The notes under the pieces are model-generated. The model was not told the origin of the DNA, made no database searches, and saw only the letters and a program-made list of their open reading frames with translations. Below are positions 41,227 to 49,707 of a stretch of DNA of 64,000 nt, one piece after another (position 1 is the first letter of the stretch; each line of letters opens with the position of its first letter). The DNA comes from Streptomyces sp. TRM70350. Its GTDB lineage: Bacteria > Actinomycetota > Actinomycetes > Streptomycetales > Streptomycetaceae. The translations under genes and the position numbers were made by a program. The DNA is taken from assembly GCF_019219825.1 (NCBI RefSeq), contig NZ_JAHUXH010000011.1, forward strand, positions 124,001-188,000. The letters run 5' to 3'.

Positions 41227-41241
41227 TAGTGTGCCTAACTA
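41227..41241 (-). promoter_or_regulatory. MarR-type operator candidate
   Basis: TAGTGTGCCTAACTA is an interrupted palindrome (TAGT..G.C..ACTA) in an AT-rich pocket 26 bp upstream of the MFS remnant. It resembles operators of MarR-controlled exporters and is probably left over from the intact locus. Confidence 0.4.
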
Positions 41242-41285
41242 ATCAATTTTACCGTCCCACTGCCTGCGCACGGCACAATGGAGGA

Positions 41286-42419
41286 ATGTCCACGCCCCTG
41301 CAGATCGGTCCGCACACCGTCCAGCCGCCCGTCGTCCTGGCCCCCATGGCCGGGATCACCAACGCGCCCTTCCGCACCCTGTGCCGGGAGTTCAGCGGCG
41401 GCAAGGGCCTGTTCGTGAGCGAGATGATCACGACCCGGGCGCTGGTCGAGCGCAACGAGAAGACCATGCAGCTGGTCCACTTCGACGCGACCGAGAAGCC
41501 GCGCTCGATCCAGCTGTACGGCGTGGACCCGGCGACCGTCGGCAAGGCCGTCCGCATGATCGCGGAGGAGGACCTGGCCGACCACATCGACCTGAACTTC
41601 GGCTGCCCGGTGCCGAAGGTGACCCGCAAGGGCGGCGGCTCCGCGCTGCCGTACAAGCGCAACCTGCTCCGCGCCATCCTCCGGGAAGCGGTCTCCGGGG
41701 CCGGTGACCTGCCCGTCACCATGAAGATGCGCAAGGGCATCGACGACGACCACATCACCTACCTCGACGCCGGCCGGATCGCCGTCGAGGAGGGCGTCAC
41801 CGCCATCGCCCTGCACGGCCGTACCGCCGCCCAGCACTACGGCGGCACCGCCGACTGGGACGCCATCGCCCGGCTGAAGGAGCATGTGCCTCAGATCCCC
41901 GTGCTCGGCAACGGCGACATCTGGTCGGCCGAGGACGCGGTGCGGATGGTGGAGCAGACCGGCTGCGACGGGGTCGTGGTCGGGCGGGGGTGCCTCGGGC
42001 GGCCGTGGCTGTTCGCCGATCTGGTGGCCGCCTTCGAGGGGCGTCCTCAGGACATCGCGCGGCCCACGCTCCGCGAGGTCGCCGACGTCATGGTGCGGCA
42101 CGCCACCCTGCTCGGTGAGTGGATCGGCGACGAGTCGCGCGGCGTCATCGACTTCCGCAAGCACGTCGCCTGGTATCTGAAGGGCTTCGCGGTCGGCTCG
42201 GAGATGCGCAAGCGGCTCGCCATCACCTCCTCGCTCGACGAACTGCGCGCCGGGCTGGACGAGTTGGACCTCGACCAGCCCTGGCCCGCCGGTGCCGACG
42301 GCCCTCGCGGCCGTACGTCCGGCAACAACCGCGTCGTCCTGCCGGACGGCTGGCTGAAGGACCCGTACGACTGCGCGGGGATCGGCGAGGACGCCGAGCT
42401 GGACACCTCCGGCGGCTGA
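41286..42419 (+). CDS. dusB: tRNA-dihydrouridine synthase (DusB-like)
   Basis: A 377-residue FMN enzyme reducing uridines in tRNA. The FMN-binding start VVLAPMAGITNAPFR, the catalytic cysteine in LNFGCPVPKVTRKGGG, and ALHGRTAAQHYGGTADWDAI plus VVVGRGCLGRPWLF are all present. ATG 41286 follows GGAGGA closely. It converges with the sulfatase gene with no gap. Confidence 0.94.
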   Translation: MSTPLQIGPHTVQPPVVLAPMAGITNAPFRTLCREFSGGKGLFVSEMITTRALVERNEKTMQLVHFDATEKPRSIQLYGVDPATVGKAVRMIAEEDLADHIDLNFGCPVPKVTRKGGGSALPYKRNLLRAILREAVSGAGDLPVTMKMRKGIDDDHITYLDAGRIAVEEGVTAIALHGRTAAQHYGGTADWDAIARLKEHVPQIPVLGNGDIWSAEDAVRMVEQTGCDGVVVGRGCLGRPWLFADLVAAFEGRPQDIARPTLREVADVMVRHATLLGEWIGDESRGVIDFRKHVAWYLKGFAVGSEMRKRLAITSSLDELRAGLDELDLDQPWPAGADGPRGRTSGNNRVVLPDGWLKDPYDCAGIGEDAELDTSGG

Positions 42420-44189
42420 TCAGTCCTTCTTCCCCGACGGGACCTTCCCCGACGGAACCTTCCCCGACGGGATCGAGCCGTACGCCGTCAGGAAGCGGTC
42501 CCGGAAGTCGCTCATCTTCCACACCGGCGCGTCCTGCGCGGGCCGCAGCCCGTCCGACCAGCCCCAGCCCGCGATCCTGTCCAGCACCTTCGGGTCCTTC
42601 GCGACGATCGACACCGGCACGTCCCGGCCCGCGTCATAGCCGCTGACCCGGACGATGGGCTGGTGGTCGCCGAGGAAGACAAGGACGGTGTCCTCGGTGC
42701 CGTACCGCTCGAGCCACTGGGTGAGGCTGGTCACGGAGTACTCGATGGACCTGCCGTACTCCTCCTTCGACCGGGTGCCGTCGGCGATGATGTCCGCCGG
42801 ATCGGTGCCCGCCTTCTCGATGGGGCCGAAGAGCGAGCCGTCGCCGAGGTCCTCCCAGTCGACCATCTTCGGCAGCGGCGACCACGGCTGGTGACTGGAC
42901 GTCAGGATGACCTCCGCCATCAGCGGCTTGTCGCGCCGCTTGCCGTGCTCCAGCCGCTGGAACGCCTCCAGCGTGTACTGGTCCGGCATCGTCGACCAGC
43001 TGAACTTCGGTCCCTTGTAGCCGAGTTCGAAGGCGTCGTACACGTGGTCCAGCCCGTAGAACTTCGCCTCCGGCCAGCCCTTCTGCACACCCGGCATGAT
43101 CCCGACGGTCCGCCAGTCGCCGGTCTTCTGGAACGCCTTGGTGAGGGTGAGATGGTCCCCGGAGGTGACGGTCGCGTAGCGCTGCTGGCTGTCGACCCAC
43201 AGCCCGGACAGGAACGTGGAGTGGCCGAGCCAGCTGCTGCCGCCGAACGTCGCGGAGGTCAGCCAGCCGCTCTTCGCGGCGAAACCCGCCTCGGTGAGGG
43301 CCTCGGTGCCGGTGTCGAGGGTCCGCCGGACGCCGGGGGAGATCAGTGGATCCTCGATCGCCTTGCGGCCGTAGGACTCGATGAAGGTGAAGATGACGTC
43401 CTTGCCGCGCAGATCCGGTACGAGCTGCTCGCCGGGTGTGTCGGCGAAGACGTCCGCCCTCGCCTCCCGTGCGAACGCCGCCTCGTCCCGCAGCGTCGCC
43501 TGCACCCGGAGCACTCGGCTCTGAGTCAGCGCCGCCGCGTTGCCGGCCGCGATCGGCAGCCCGGCCAACTGCAGGCCCAGCGCGGACGTCAGCGTCCATA
43601 CGACGGCCGCGGCGAGCGTCGAGCGGACGGCGACCGTGCGGTGCCGGACGAGCAGGTTGCTCATCCGGACCGTCGCCAGCGTCATCACAGCGCCGAGGAG
43701 GACGACCAGCGCGACGGCGCCGATCGCGAGCGCGATGGCTCCGGCGGCGCCCATCGTGTCCTTCGTGTACGCCTGGGCGTCGTCGAGCAGACCCCAGTCG
43801 AGGACGAGGTTGAAGCCCCGGCCGAGGTATTCGTTGAAGCCCATGTCGAGCAGGTTCAGCGCGGTCAACGCGGCGAGCCCGAGCCCGGCGACGACGGCGG
43901 CCACCAGCCGGGCACGGCGCGGCAGCACCAGCAGCACGGCGGCCCCGATGATCGCCTCCACCGGGATGCGCAGGAACGTGCCCGCCGTCATGGTCTGCAG
44001 GGTGTTGGGCAGGAGCAGCGCGATGAGGACCAGGGCCGCGGAGAGGCCGGTGGCGGTGCGGCTCAGGACGCGGATGGTGGCGGGGTGGGCGGTGCGCCGG
44101 CGGGTGAGGGGGCCTGCGGGGGGCGGGGGCTCGGTGCCGTCCGGTGCGTCATCGGTCGTGTGCCGTGGTTGACGCGTGAAGACAGCCAC
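42420..44189 (-). CDS. Membrane-anchored sulfatase/phosphoglycerol-transferase-like protein
   Basis: A 589-residue protein with about five N-terminal membrane helices (residues about 45-215) and an extracellular alkaline-phosphatase-type domain. Metal-site motifs: DVIFTFIESYGRKAIED, SSWLGHSTFLSG (Thr/Ser nucleophile region) and VLVFLGDHQPIV. The family includes LTA synthase-like and sulfatase enzymes acting on cell-envelope polymers; the substrate is unknown. The C-terminus ends in PSGKVPSGKVPSGKKD, encoded by tandem repeats at 42423-42474. The start codon is GTG. Confidence 0.85.
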   Translation of the reverse strand: MAVFTRQPRHTTDDAPDGTEPPPPAGPLTRRRTAHPATIRVLSRTATGLSAALVLIALLLPNTLQTMTAGTFLRIPVEAIIGAAVLLVLPRRARLVAAVVAGLGLAALTALNLLDMGFNEYLGRGFNLVLDWGLLDDAQAYTKDTMGAAGAIALAIGAVALVVLLGAVMTLATVRMSNLLVRHRTVAVRSTLAAAVVWTLTSALGLQLAGLPIAAGNAAALTQSRVLRVQATLRDEAAFAREARADVFADTPGEQLVPDLRGKDVIFTFIESYGRKAIEDPLISPGVRRTLDTGTEALTEAGFAAKSGWLTSATFGGSSWLGHSTFLSGLWVDSQQRYATVTSGDHLTLTKAFQKTGDWRTVGIMPGVQKGWPEAKFYGLDHVYDAFELGYKGPKFSWSTMPDQYTLEAFQRLEHGKRRDKPLMAEVILTSSHQPWSPLPKMVDWEDLGDGSLFGPIEKAGTDPADIIADGTRSKEEYGRSIEYSVTSLTQWLERYGTEDTVLVFLGDHQPIVRVSGYDAGRDVPVSIVAKDPKVLDRIAGWGWSDGLRPAQDAPVWKMSDFRDRFLTAYGSIPSGKVPSGKVPSGKKD

Positions 44190-44220
44190 CCGCAGGTCCC
44201 TCCGTACGAAAACGCTGTGC

Positions 44221-44257
44221 GGCGGCGGACCCGGCGTGGGGGAACGGGTCCGCCGCC
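44221..44257 (-). terminator. Terminator of the two-gene glycosidase operon
   Basis: GGCGGCGGACCCG (44221-44233) pairs exactly with CGGGTCCGCCGCC (44245-44257). It lies 46 nt after the stop of the minus-strand gene at 44304. Confidence 0.7.
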
Positions 44258-44303
44258 CTCTCGTACGGCCCGCCGCCCCACTCCGTTCACCCGCGACGGA
44301 AAC

Positions 44304-46241
44304 TCACGCGCCCCCGACCGCCGTCAGCAGCGCCAGCGGCGCCGCCGCCGACCGTGACTCCCGTACGCACGCGTGCGGATACGGCACCGGCTCGGCGTGT
44401 GTGTCCCGGCCGTACCCGGCGAGGACCTCCGGCAGCCGGTGCCCGGTCGCGGTCGCCGCGTCGACCAGCGCGTGGGCGACCGCTCGGGCCTCGTCGTGCA
44501 GGCCGTAGCGCGCCAGGCCGAGGGTGATCAGCGCGTTGTCGTGTGGCCAGACCGAGCCGCGGTGGTACGACAGCGGGTGGTACGCCGCCTGCCCGGCCGC
44601 CAGCGTGCGCACGCCCCAGCCGGAGAAGAAGTCGGGTTCGAGGAGCCGCCGGCCGACGGCCTCGCCGTACTCCTTGTCGAGCAGCCCGGACCACAGCAGA
44701 TGCCCGGCGTCCGAGGCCAGCGCGTCCACCTGGCGGCCGTCGCCGTCCAGGGCGAGGGCGGGGAAGGACCGGTCCGGCATCCAGAAGTCCCGCTGGAAAC
44801 GGTCGCGCAGGTCACCGGCCGCCTGCTCCAGCAGCGCCGCGTACGTCTCGTCGTCCCACGCCGTGCGGGCCAGCCACGCCGTGCGGCGCAGCGCGTCGTA
44901 CGCGTAGCCCTGCGCGCCCGCCGCCATCACCGGGCCGGTCGGGCGGGTGCCGTCGGCGGAGCAGATGGCGCCGGGGGAGTCCTTCCAGTTCTGGTTGGCG
45001 AGGCCGCCCCGGTCGGCGCGGTAGACGAGATAGCCGCGCGAGGTCAGCCCGCCGTGGTCCAGCATCCAGCCGACGGCCGCGCGCGCGTGCGGCTCCAGGC
45101 GGCGGGCCAGGCCGGTGTCGCCGGTCTGTTCGACGTACGACCCGAGCAGCACCAGGAACAGCGGGGTGGCGTCCACCGAGCCGTAGTAACGCCCGTACGG
45201 CACCTGCCCGAAGTGCGCCAGTTCGCCGTGCCGCACCTCGTGCACGATCTTGCCGGGCTGGGCGACCGAACCGGCGTCCGTCCCGGTCGCCTGCGTGGCG
45301 GCGAGGGCGGGGAGGGTGGCGGCGGCCAGCTGCGGGCGGTAGGGGAGGGCGAAGAGGGAGGTCAGGAGGGCGTCGCGGCCCAGCAGGGTCAGGAACCAGG
45401 GGGCTCCGGCGGCCGGGACGCGCAGCTCCTCGCCGTCCGGGCCGGTGGCCGGGACCTGGAGCGCGGCGAGGTCGGCGAGGCCCCGCGCGCAGGCCGCCGC
45501 CAGCTCCGGCCAGCCGGTCGGGAAGGCGACGCCCTCGACGAAACTGCCCTCCAACGCGAGGAGTTGCTCGTTGACGGCGCCGGGGGAGCGGGGCACGCGC
45601 AGCGCGCGCTTCTCGCCGTGCGGGCGGGCGATGACACGAAGGGTCAGTTCGGCCGTCGCGTGTGGTGCGAGATCGAGGGTCCATACGAGGCGGCGGGCGC
45701 CCGTGCCGGTCTCCTCCACGGCGTCCGGGGCGGGGTCGGCGGTCACCGTCGTACGGGATCGCCACTCGCCGCGCCGGTAGGTGAACTCCACGCCGTCCTC
45801 GACGACCCGGCGGGAGCGGACGGCGCCGGTCTTGGCGTACGTACGGTGGTCGGAGCGCAGCTCGAACTGGTCGGCGAAGTCGGCGTCGACGGTGAGCGCG
45901 AGGCGCACCGTGACCGGCACCGGGCGGTTGCTGGTGACGCGCAGCAGCTCCACGAACGAGCTGTCCCCGGCGGCCTGTTCCCGGAAGATCGCGTACGCCG
46001 ACGGCTCCTGCCGACCGCCGCGCGGGACGAGGACACAGCGGGCGGTGTCCCCGTCGGCCACGGGACTCAGCGCCTCGGGCACGGCCCCGTCGACGGTGAG
46101 CTGCCAGCGGCTCAGATGCCGGGCGTCGCGGACGAACAGGCCGTCCGGTGAGCTGCCGCCCCGTACGCCGCTGATGTCCCCGCCGTCGCCGACGGCGGCG
46201 AACGTCCCGCCGTGCACGAGCAGATGATGCCGGTCCGTCAT
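44304..46241 (-). CDS. Glycogen-debranching-like amylo-alpha-1,6-glucosidase family protein
   Basis: A 645-residue protein with an N-terminal glycogen-debranching domain (GGSSPDGLFVRDARHLSRWQ) and a C-terminal (alpha/alpha)6 barrel (WFLTLLGRDALLTSLFALPY, LANQNWKDSPGAI, YHRGSVWPHDNALITLG). There is no signal peptide, so intracellular action on alpha-glucans or related oligosaccharides is likely; the exact bond is uncertain. It is coupled to the upstream glycosidase by ATGA. Confidence 0.85.
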   Translation of the reverse strand: MTDRHHLLVHGGTFAAVGDGGDISGVRGGSSPDGLFVRDARHLSRWQLTVDGAVPEALSPVADGDTARCVLVPRGGRQEPSAYAIFREQAAGDSSFVELLRVTSNRPVPVTVRLALTVDADFADQFELRSDHRTYAKTGAVRSRRVVEDGVEFTYRRGEWRSRTTVTADPAPDAVEETGTGARRLVWTLDLAPHATAELTLRVIARPHGEKRALRVPRSPGAVNEQLLALEGSFVEGVAFPTGWPELAAACARGLADLAALQVPATGPDGEELRVPAAGAPWFLTLLGRDALLTSLFALPYRPQLAAATLPALAATQATGTDAGSVAQPGKIVHEVRHGELAHFGQVPYGRYYGSVDATPLFLVLLGSYVEQTGDTGLARRLEPHARAAVGWMLDHGGLTSRGYLVYRADRGGLANQNWKDSPGAICSADGTRPTGPVMAAGAQGYAYDALRRTAWLARTAWDDETYAALLEQAAGDLRDRFQRDFWMPDRSFPALALDGDGRQVDALASDAGHLLWSGLLDKEYGEAVGRRLLEPDFFSGWGVRTLAAGQAAYHPLSYHRGSVWPHDNALITLGLARYGLHDEARAVAHALVDAATATGHRLPEVLAGYGRDTHAEPVPYPHACVRESRSAAAPLALLTAVGGA

Positions 46242-47962
46242 CCCCGGTCCCCTCCCTTGGCTCCGTTGGCGCCCTTGGCTTGAAGTAGGTCGAGCGTGAG
46301 CGCGGCGGTCCAGCTGAAGCCGGTCGCCCCGCAGGCCTCGCCGGTGTGCGGGTCCACGTACTCCGCGAACCCGGAGGCGTCGGCGGTGTCGATCATCGCG
46401 TCGCGCAGGGCGTCGGCCCGCTCGCACGCGCCGTGCACCCTGAGCCCTCGCTCCACCAGCCAGCCCGTGTTGAACCACGCGGGCCCACGCCAGTACCGGT
46501 GCGGGTCGAAGGCCTCACCGAGCAGGTCGTAACTGGGCACGAGACGAGCCCCGAAGTGCGGCCCGTCAAGCGTGCGCACGAGGGCGGCGGCGATGTCGCG
46601 GGGGAGGGTGGGGAGGAGGAGCGGGACGAGGCCGGAGACGCTGCGTTCGGGGATGAGGGGCGCGGCCGGTGAGCGGTGCTCTGTTGGGTGAGCGGTGCTC
46701 CGGAGGCCGCCTGGGGCTGTGGCGTGAGCACTGCTTGGTGGGCGGTGCTCTGCGGGGTGAGCGGTGCTTTCGGGGCGGTGCTCACTGGCGCGAGCGATGC
46801 TTTGCGGGGAGCGGTGCTCTGCGGTGCGAGCGCTGCTCGCGGTGCGTCGCTCCTCATCAGGGGCGCTGCTGGCGGAGCGTCGCTCCACATCAGGAGCGCT
46901 GCTCGCGGAGCCACGCTGCACCCCAGGAGCGCTGCTCGCGGGGCGCCGCTCCCCATCGAGAACGCCGCTCTCGCCTCGCCCACCCCCCACGTCCCGGCAG
47001 AAGAACATCCCCGCCCCCGCATCCCACAACCGCTCGATCAGCACCCCCGTCAGCCGCTCCGCCCGCGCGTGCCGGGCCGTGCCCGTTGCGCCCAGTTCCC
47101 TCGCGATCCGGGCCAGCGCGTGCTCCGAGGCGATCAGCAGCGCGTTGAACGCCGGGTCCTCCACGGCGAAGTCGCTCACTCCGGCGCCCCGTCCCCCACC
47201 CGGCCCATCCCGGTACCCCCGCTCCCGGTAGTCCGTCGCCAGCCGCACATACCGCCCGTAGTCCAGGTCCGTCGGCCGGTCCTCGGGTGCGCCGTGGGCG
47301 AGGTCGGCGCGGCGGAAGGAGCGGGCCGGGGCCGGGGTGACGCGGGCGAGCGGGGCGTCCCAGCAGGGGCTGTTGTCCATGCCCTGCTCCCAGGGGTGCA
47401 CCACCGAGGCGAGCCCCGCGCCGCCCAGGTCGCGCTGGTGCAGCAGGTAGCGGTGCCAGGCCGCCAGCCGCGGGTACACCCCGGCGAGAAAGCCGCGCGC
47501 CCGCGACAGCCCCGGATCGGCGCAGTGCACCAGCCACGCCGCCAGCGCGTGCACCGGTGGCTGCACGATGCCGGAGGTCTGTACGGTGCGCGGGGCGCCC
47601 GCAGCGCGCCCCGCGGTCGAGGAGCGCCAGAAGTCGGGGCTCGGGAAGTACGCGTCCAGCGGCACGGAGGGGTTGAAGACGATGTGCGGGATCCGCCCGT
47701 CGCCCCACTGCGCGGCCAGCAGCGTCTCCAGCTCCGTCTGCGCCCGTAACGGCGACACGTGCCGCAGCCCGATCGCGATGAACCCCGAGTCCCAGGACCA
47801 CTGGTGCGGATACAGCCCGCGCGAAGGCACGGTCGACGTTCCGGTCCAGTTGTCCGCCAGCACCCGCTCGGCCCTGAGGTGCGGTGACTGCGCCTCAGTG
47901 CCGGGATCGTATGCGATCGAGCGCTGTGCCGGGCGGTCGGTGACGCGGGCGGTGCGATCCAC
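46238..47962 (-). CDS. MGH1/trehalase-like (alpha/alpha)6-barrel glycosidase with repeat insertion
   Basis: A 574-residue protein resembling mannosylglycerate hydrolase and GH63-type enzymes: WSWDSGFIAIGLRHV, AQWGDGRIPHIVF, VHPWEQGMDNSP and the C-terminal PAWFNTGWLVERGL and ATGFSWTAAL. About residues 333-435 are an insertion of 11-12-residue repeats such as ERRSASSAPDE and EHRPESTAHPA that separates MFFCRDVGG from SVSGLVPLLLP. GTG 47962 follows GGGGAG. It is divergent from a ROK regulator, its probable controller. Confidence 0.8.
   Translation of the reverse strand: MDRTARVTDRPAQRSIAYDPGTEAQSPHLRAERVLADNWTGTSTVPSRGLYPHQWSWDSGFIAIGLRHVSPLRAQTELETLLAAQWGDGRIPHIVFNPSVPLDAYFPSPDFWRSSTAGRAAGAPRTVQTSGIVQPPVHALAAWLVHCADPGLSRARGFLAGVYPRLAAWHRYLLHQRDLGGAGLASVVHPWEQGMDNSPCWDAPLARVTPAPARSFRRADLAHGAPEDRPTDLDYGRYVRLATDYRERGYRDGPGGGRGAGVSDFAVEDPAFNALLIASEHALARIARELGATGTARHARAERLTGVLIERLWDAGAGMFFCRDVGGGRGESGVLDGERRPASSAPGVQRGSASSAPDVERRSASSAPDEERRTASSARTAEHRSPQSIARASEHRPESTAHPAEHRPPSSAHATAPGGLRSTAHPTEHRSPAAPLIPERSVSGLVPLLLPTLPRDIAAALVRTLDGPHFGARLVPSYDLLGEAFDPHRYWRGPAWFNTGWLVERGLRVHGACERADALRDAMIDTADASGFAEYVDPHTGEACGATGFSWTAALTLDLLQAKGANGAKGGDRG
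46660..46965 (-). repeat. In-frame minisatellite within the glycosidase gene
   Basis: About eight degenerate units of 33-36 bp, for example AGGAGCGCTGCTCGCGGAGC on the plus strand, encode Ala/Ser/Glu/Arg-rich repeats. Reading frame is kept through all units. The units at 46860-46950 are most alike and those at 46670-46790 most diverged. Confidence 0.8.
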
Positions 47963-48082
47963 TCGGGGCTCCCCGAAAGACGCCGGTTGGGCCGGTTCGG
48001 CCTCGGCTACCGTAGAGTTACGTCTATTTAACACGCAAAACCCACTATGTAATGCAGGGTTGGGAAACACAAGGGGGTGCGC
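47963..48082 (+). promoter_or_regulatory. Divergent promoter region between glycosidase and ROK genes
   Basis: The 120-nt gap contains the most AT-rich stretch nearby (TCTATTTAACACGCAAAACC around 48026-48045) and a GTTA...TAAC dyad. It probably carries both promoters and the ROK operator. Confidence 0.4.
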
Positions 48083-49291
48083 ATGTCCGGACGCCACACG
48101 ACCCAGGCCAGCGCCGGCGAGCTGCTCGAACTCGTGCGCAGCGGCCGCGCCACCACCCGTGGCGCACTCCAGCAGGTCACCGGCCTGTCCCGGGCCACCG
48201 TCGGCCAGCGCCTGGACCGCCTCTTCCGCGCGGGCTGGCTGCGCGAGGGCGCCGGCGGCCCGGTGGACTCCCCGCTCGGCGGCCGCCCTGCCATCACCCT
48301 GGAGTTCGACGACGAGCACGCGGTCGTCCTCGCCGCCGACCTCGACACCCGCCACGCCCGCGTGGCCGTCCTCTCCCTGACCGGCGAGATCCTCGCCGAA
48401 CACGGCGGCACGCTGGTCATCGAGGACGGCCCGGAGCAGGTACTCGGCGAACTCGGCCGCTGGTTCGCGGAGTTGCTGCAGAAGTCCGGCCACGGCGCCG
48501 AAGAGGTCTGCGGCATCGGCCTCGCGGTCCCCGGCCCGGTCGACACCGACACCGGCCGGGTGGTGCAGCCGCCGATCATGCCGGGCTGGGACGGCTACGA
48601 CATACGCGGCCGCCTGGCCAGGTCGTTCACCGACCACACGGGTGCCGCGCCGGTCCCCGTCCTGGTCGACAACGACGCGAACCTCATGGCGTACGGCGAA
48701 CAGCGCACCGGCCACCCCGACTGCTCGGCGTTCGTCCTCGTCAAGGTCTCCACCGGCATCGGCGCGGGCGTCGTCGTCGACGGCTCGGTCTACCGGGGCA
48801 TCGACGGCGGCGCCGGGGACATCGGCCACATCCGGGTGCCGGAGGGCGCCGACGCGCTGTGCCGGTGTGGTTCGTACGGCTGTCTGGCCGCCGTCGCCAG
48901 CGGGGGTGCCGTGGCCCGGCGGCTGGCCGAGGCCGGGGTGCCGGCGGCGTCCGGCTCGGACGTGCGGGAGCTGCTGGCGGCCGGGCATCCGGAGGCCGTG
49001 GGCCTGGCACGGGAGGCCGGGCGCCGGGTCGGGGACGTACTGGCGACGGTCGTCACCCTGCTGAACCCCGGTGTCCTGATGATCGCGGGGGATTTGGCCG
49101 GAACCCCCTTCCTGACCGGCGTGCGGGAACTGCTGTACCAGCGGGCACTGCCGCGCTCCACGGCCCGGCTGGACGTCGTGACCTCGCGGCTGGGGGACCG
49201 GGCGGGGCTGGTGGGGGCGGGTGCGCTGGTCGTGGAGCACCTGTACGCGCCGGAGCGGGTGGAGGAGCGGCTGCGGGCGCTGGGGGTGTGA
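48083..49291 (+). CDS. ROK-family transcriptional regulator
   Basis: 402 residues: an N-terminal winged helix (TRGALQQVTGLSRATVGQRL) and a sugar-kinase-like ROK domain (VPVLVDNDANLMAYGEQ, GIGAGVVVDGSVYRG, DIGHIRVPEG, zinc cluster CRCGSYGCLAAV). It should sense a sugar and control the divergent glycosidase operon. ATG 48083 follows AAGGGGG. Confidence 0.92.
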   Translation: MSGRHTTQASAGELLELVRSGRATTRGALQQVTGLSRATVGQRLDRLFRAGWLREGAGGPVDSPLGGRPAITLEFDDEHAVVLAADLDTRHARVAVLSLTGEILAEHGGTLVIEDGPEQVLGELGRWFAELLQKSGHGAEEVCGIGLAVPGPVDTDTGRVVQPPIMPGWDGYDIRGRLARSFTDHTGAAPVPVLVDNDANLMAYGEQRTGHPDCSAFVLVKVSTGIGAGVVVDGSVYRGIDGGAGDIGHIRVPEGADALCRCGSYGCLAAVASGGAVARRLAEAGVPAASGSDVRELLAAGHPEAVGLAREAGRRVGDVLATVVTLLNPGVLMIAGDLAGTPFLTGVRELLYQRALPRSTARLDVVTSRLGDRAGLVGAGALVVEHLYAPERVEERLRALGV

Positions 49292-49707
49292 CGGGCGCGT
49301 TTCCGTCTCCCTGCGACGTCCGCATGACGTCCGCATGGTGAAATCCCGCTGGCTGTGGCAGCGTGATTCTCGCCACCCTTGATAAGGGTTGCGCTCAGAT
49401 GAGCGGATCTTGGGCGACTGCACTTCTCCAAGGGGTGGCACTCAGTGCCACCTTATGATCGTTCATCGATCGAAATCAGACGTGCTGGATACCGCTCATA
49501 CGAGCACAATGCCTGGCCTGTCGGCGAGGCTGCGTTCAAGAAGTGAAAACATCGGCCCGTCACCGCTTACCAAGCTTTGACTTTCAATCCGGTGGCGGAC
49601 AACTGGTTACAGGCTCATGTCGCACAAGTAGACGTACCCAGGCGCCTTCGATCTGGGTATGTTCCTCGCCGTCAGGGCAGCCACCGCGTCCTCGAGGAGT
49701 CGAGACC
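49292..49707 (+). other. Long leader region upstream of ppdK
   Basis: About 415 nt of lower GC than the surroundings. A tight hairpin GGTGGCAC-TCA-GTGCCACC at 49434-49452, followed by TTAT, could be a terminator or riboregulator. A TACCCAG/CTGGGTA dyad (49635-49659) lies 50 nt before ppdK. A TTGACT hexamer is near 49578. I see no protein gene that I can support. Confidence 0.45.

Noticed and set aside
46660..46965. CRISPR-like regular repeats
   Set aside because: The units are in frame within a glycosidase gene, lack constant spacers and diverge gradually, so they form a minisatellite.
49389..49580. 63-codon ORF in the ppdK leader
   Set aside because: Its codon use is unlike that of neighbouring genes and it crosses the hairpin at 49434-49452.
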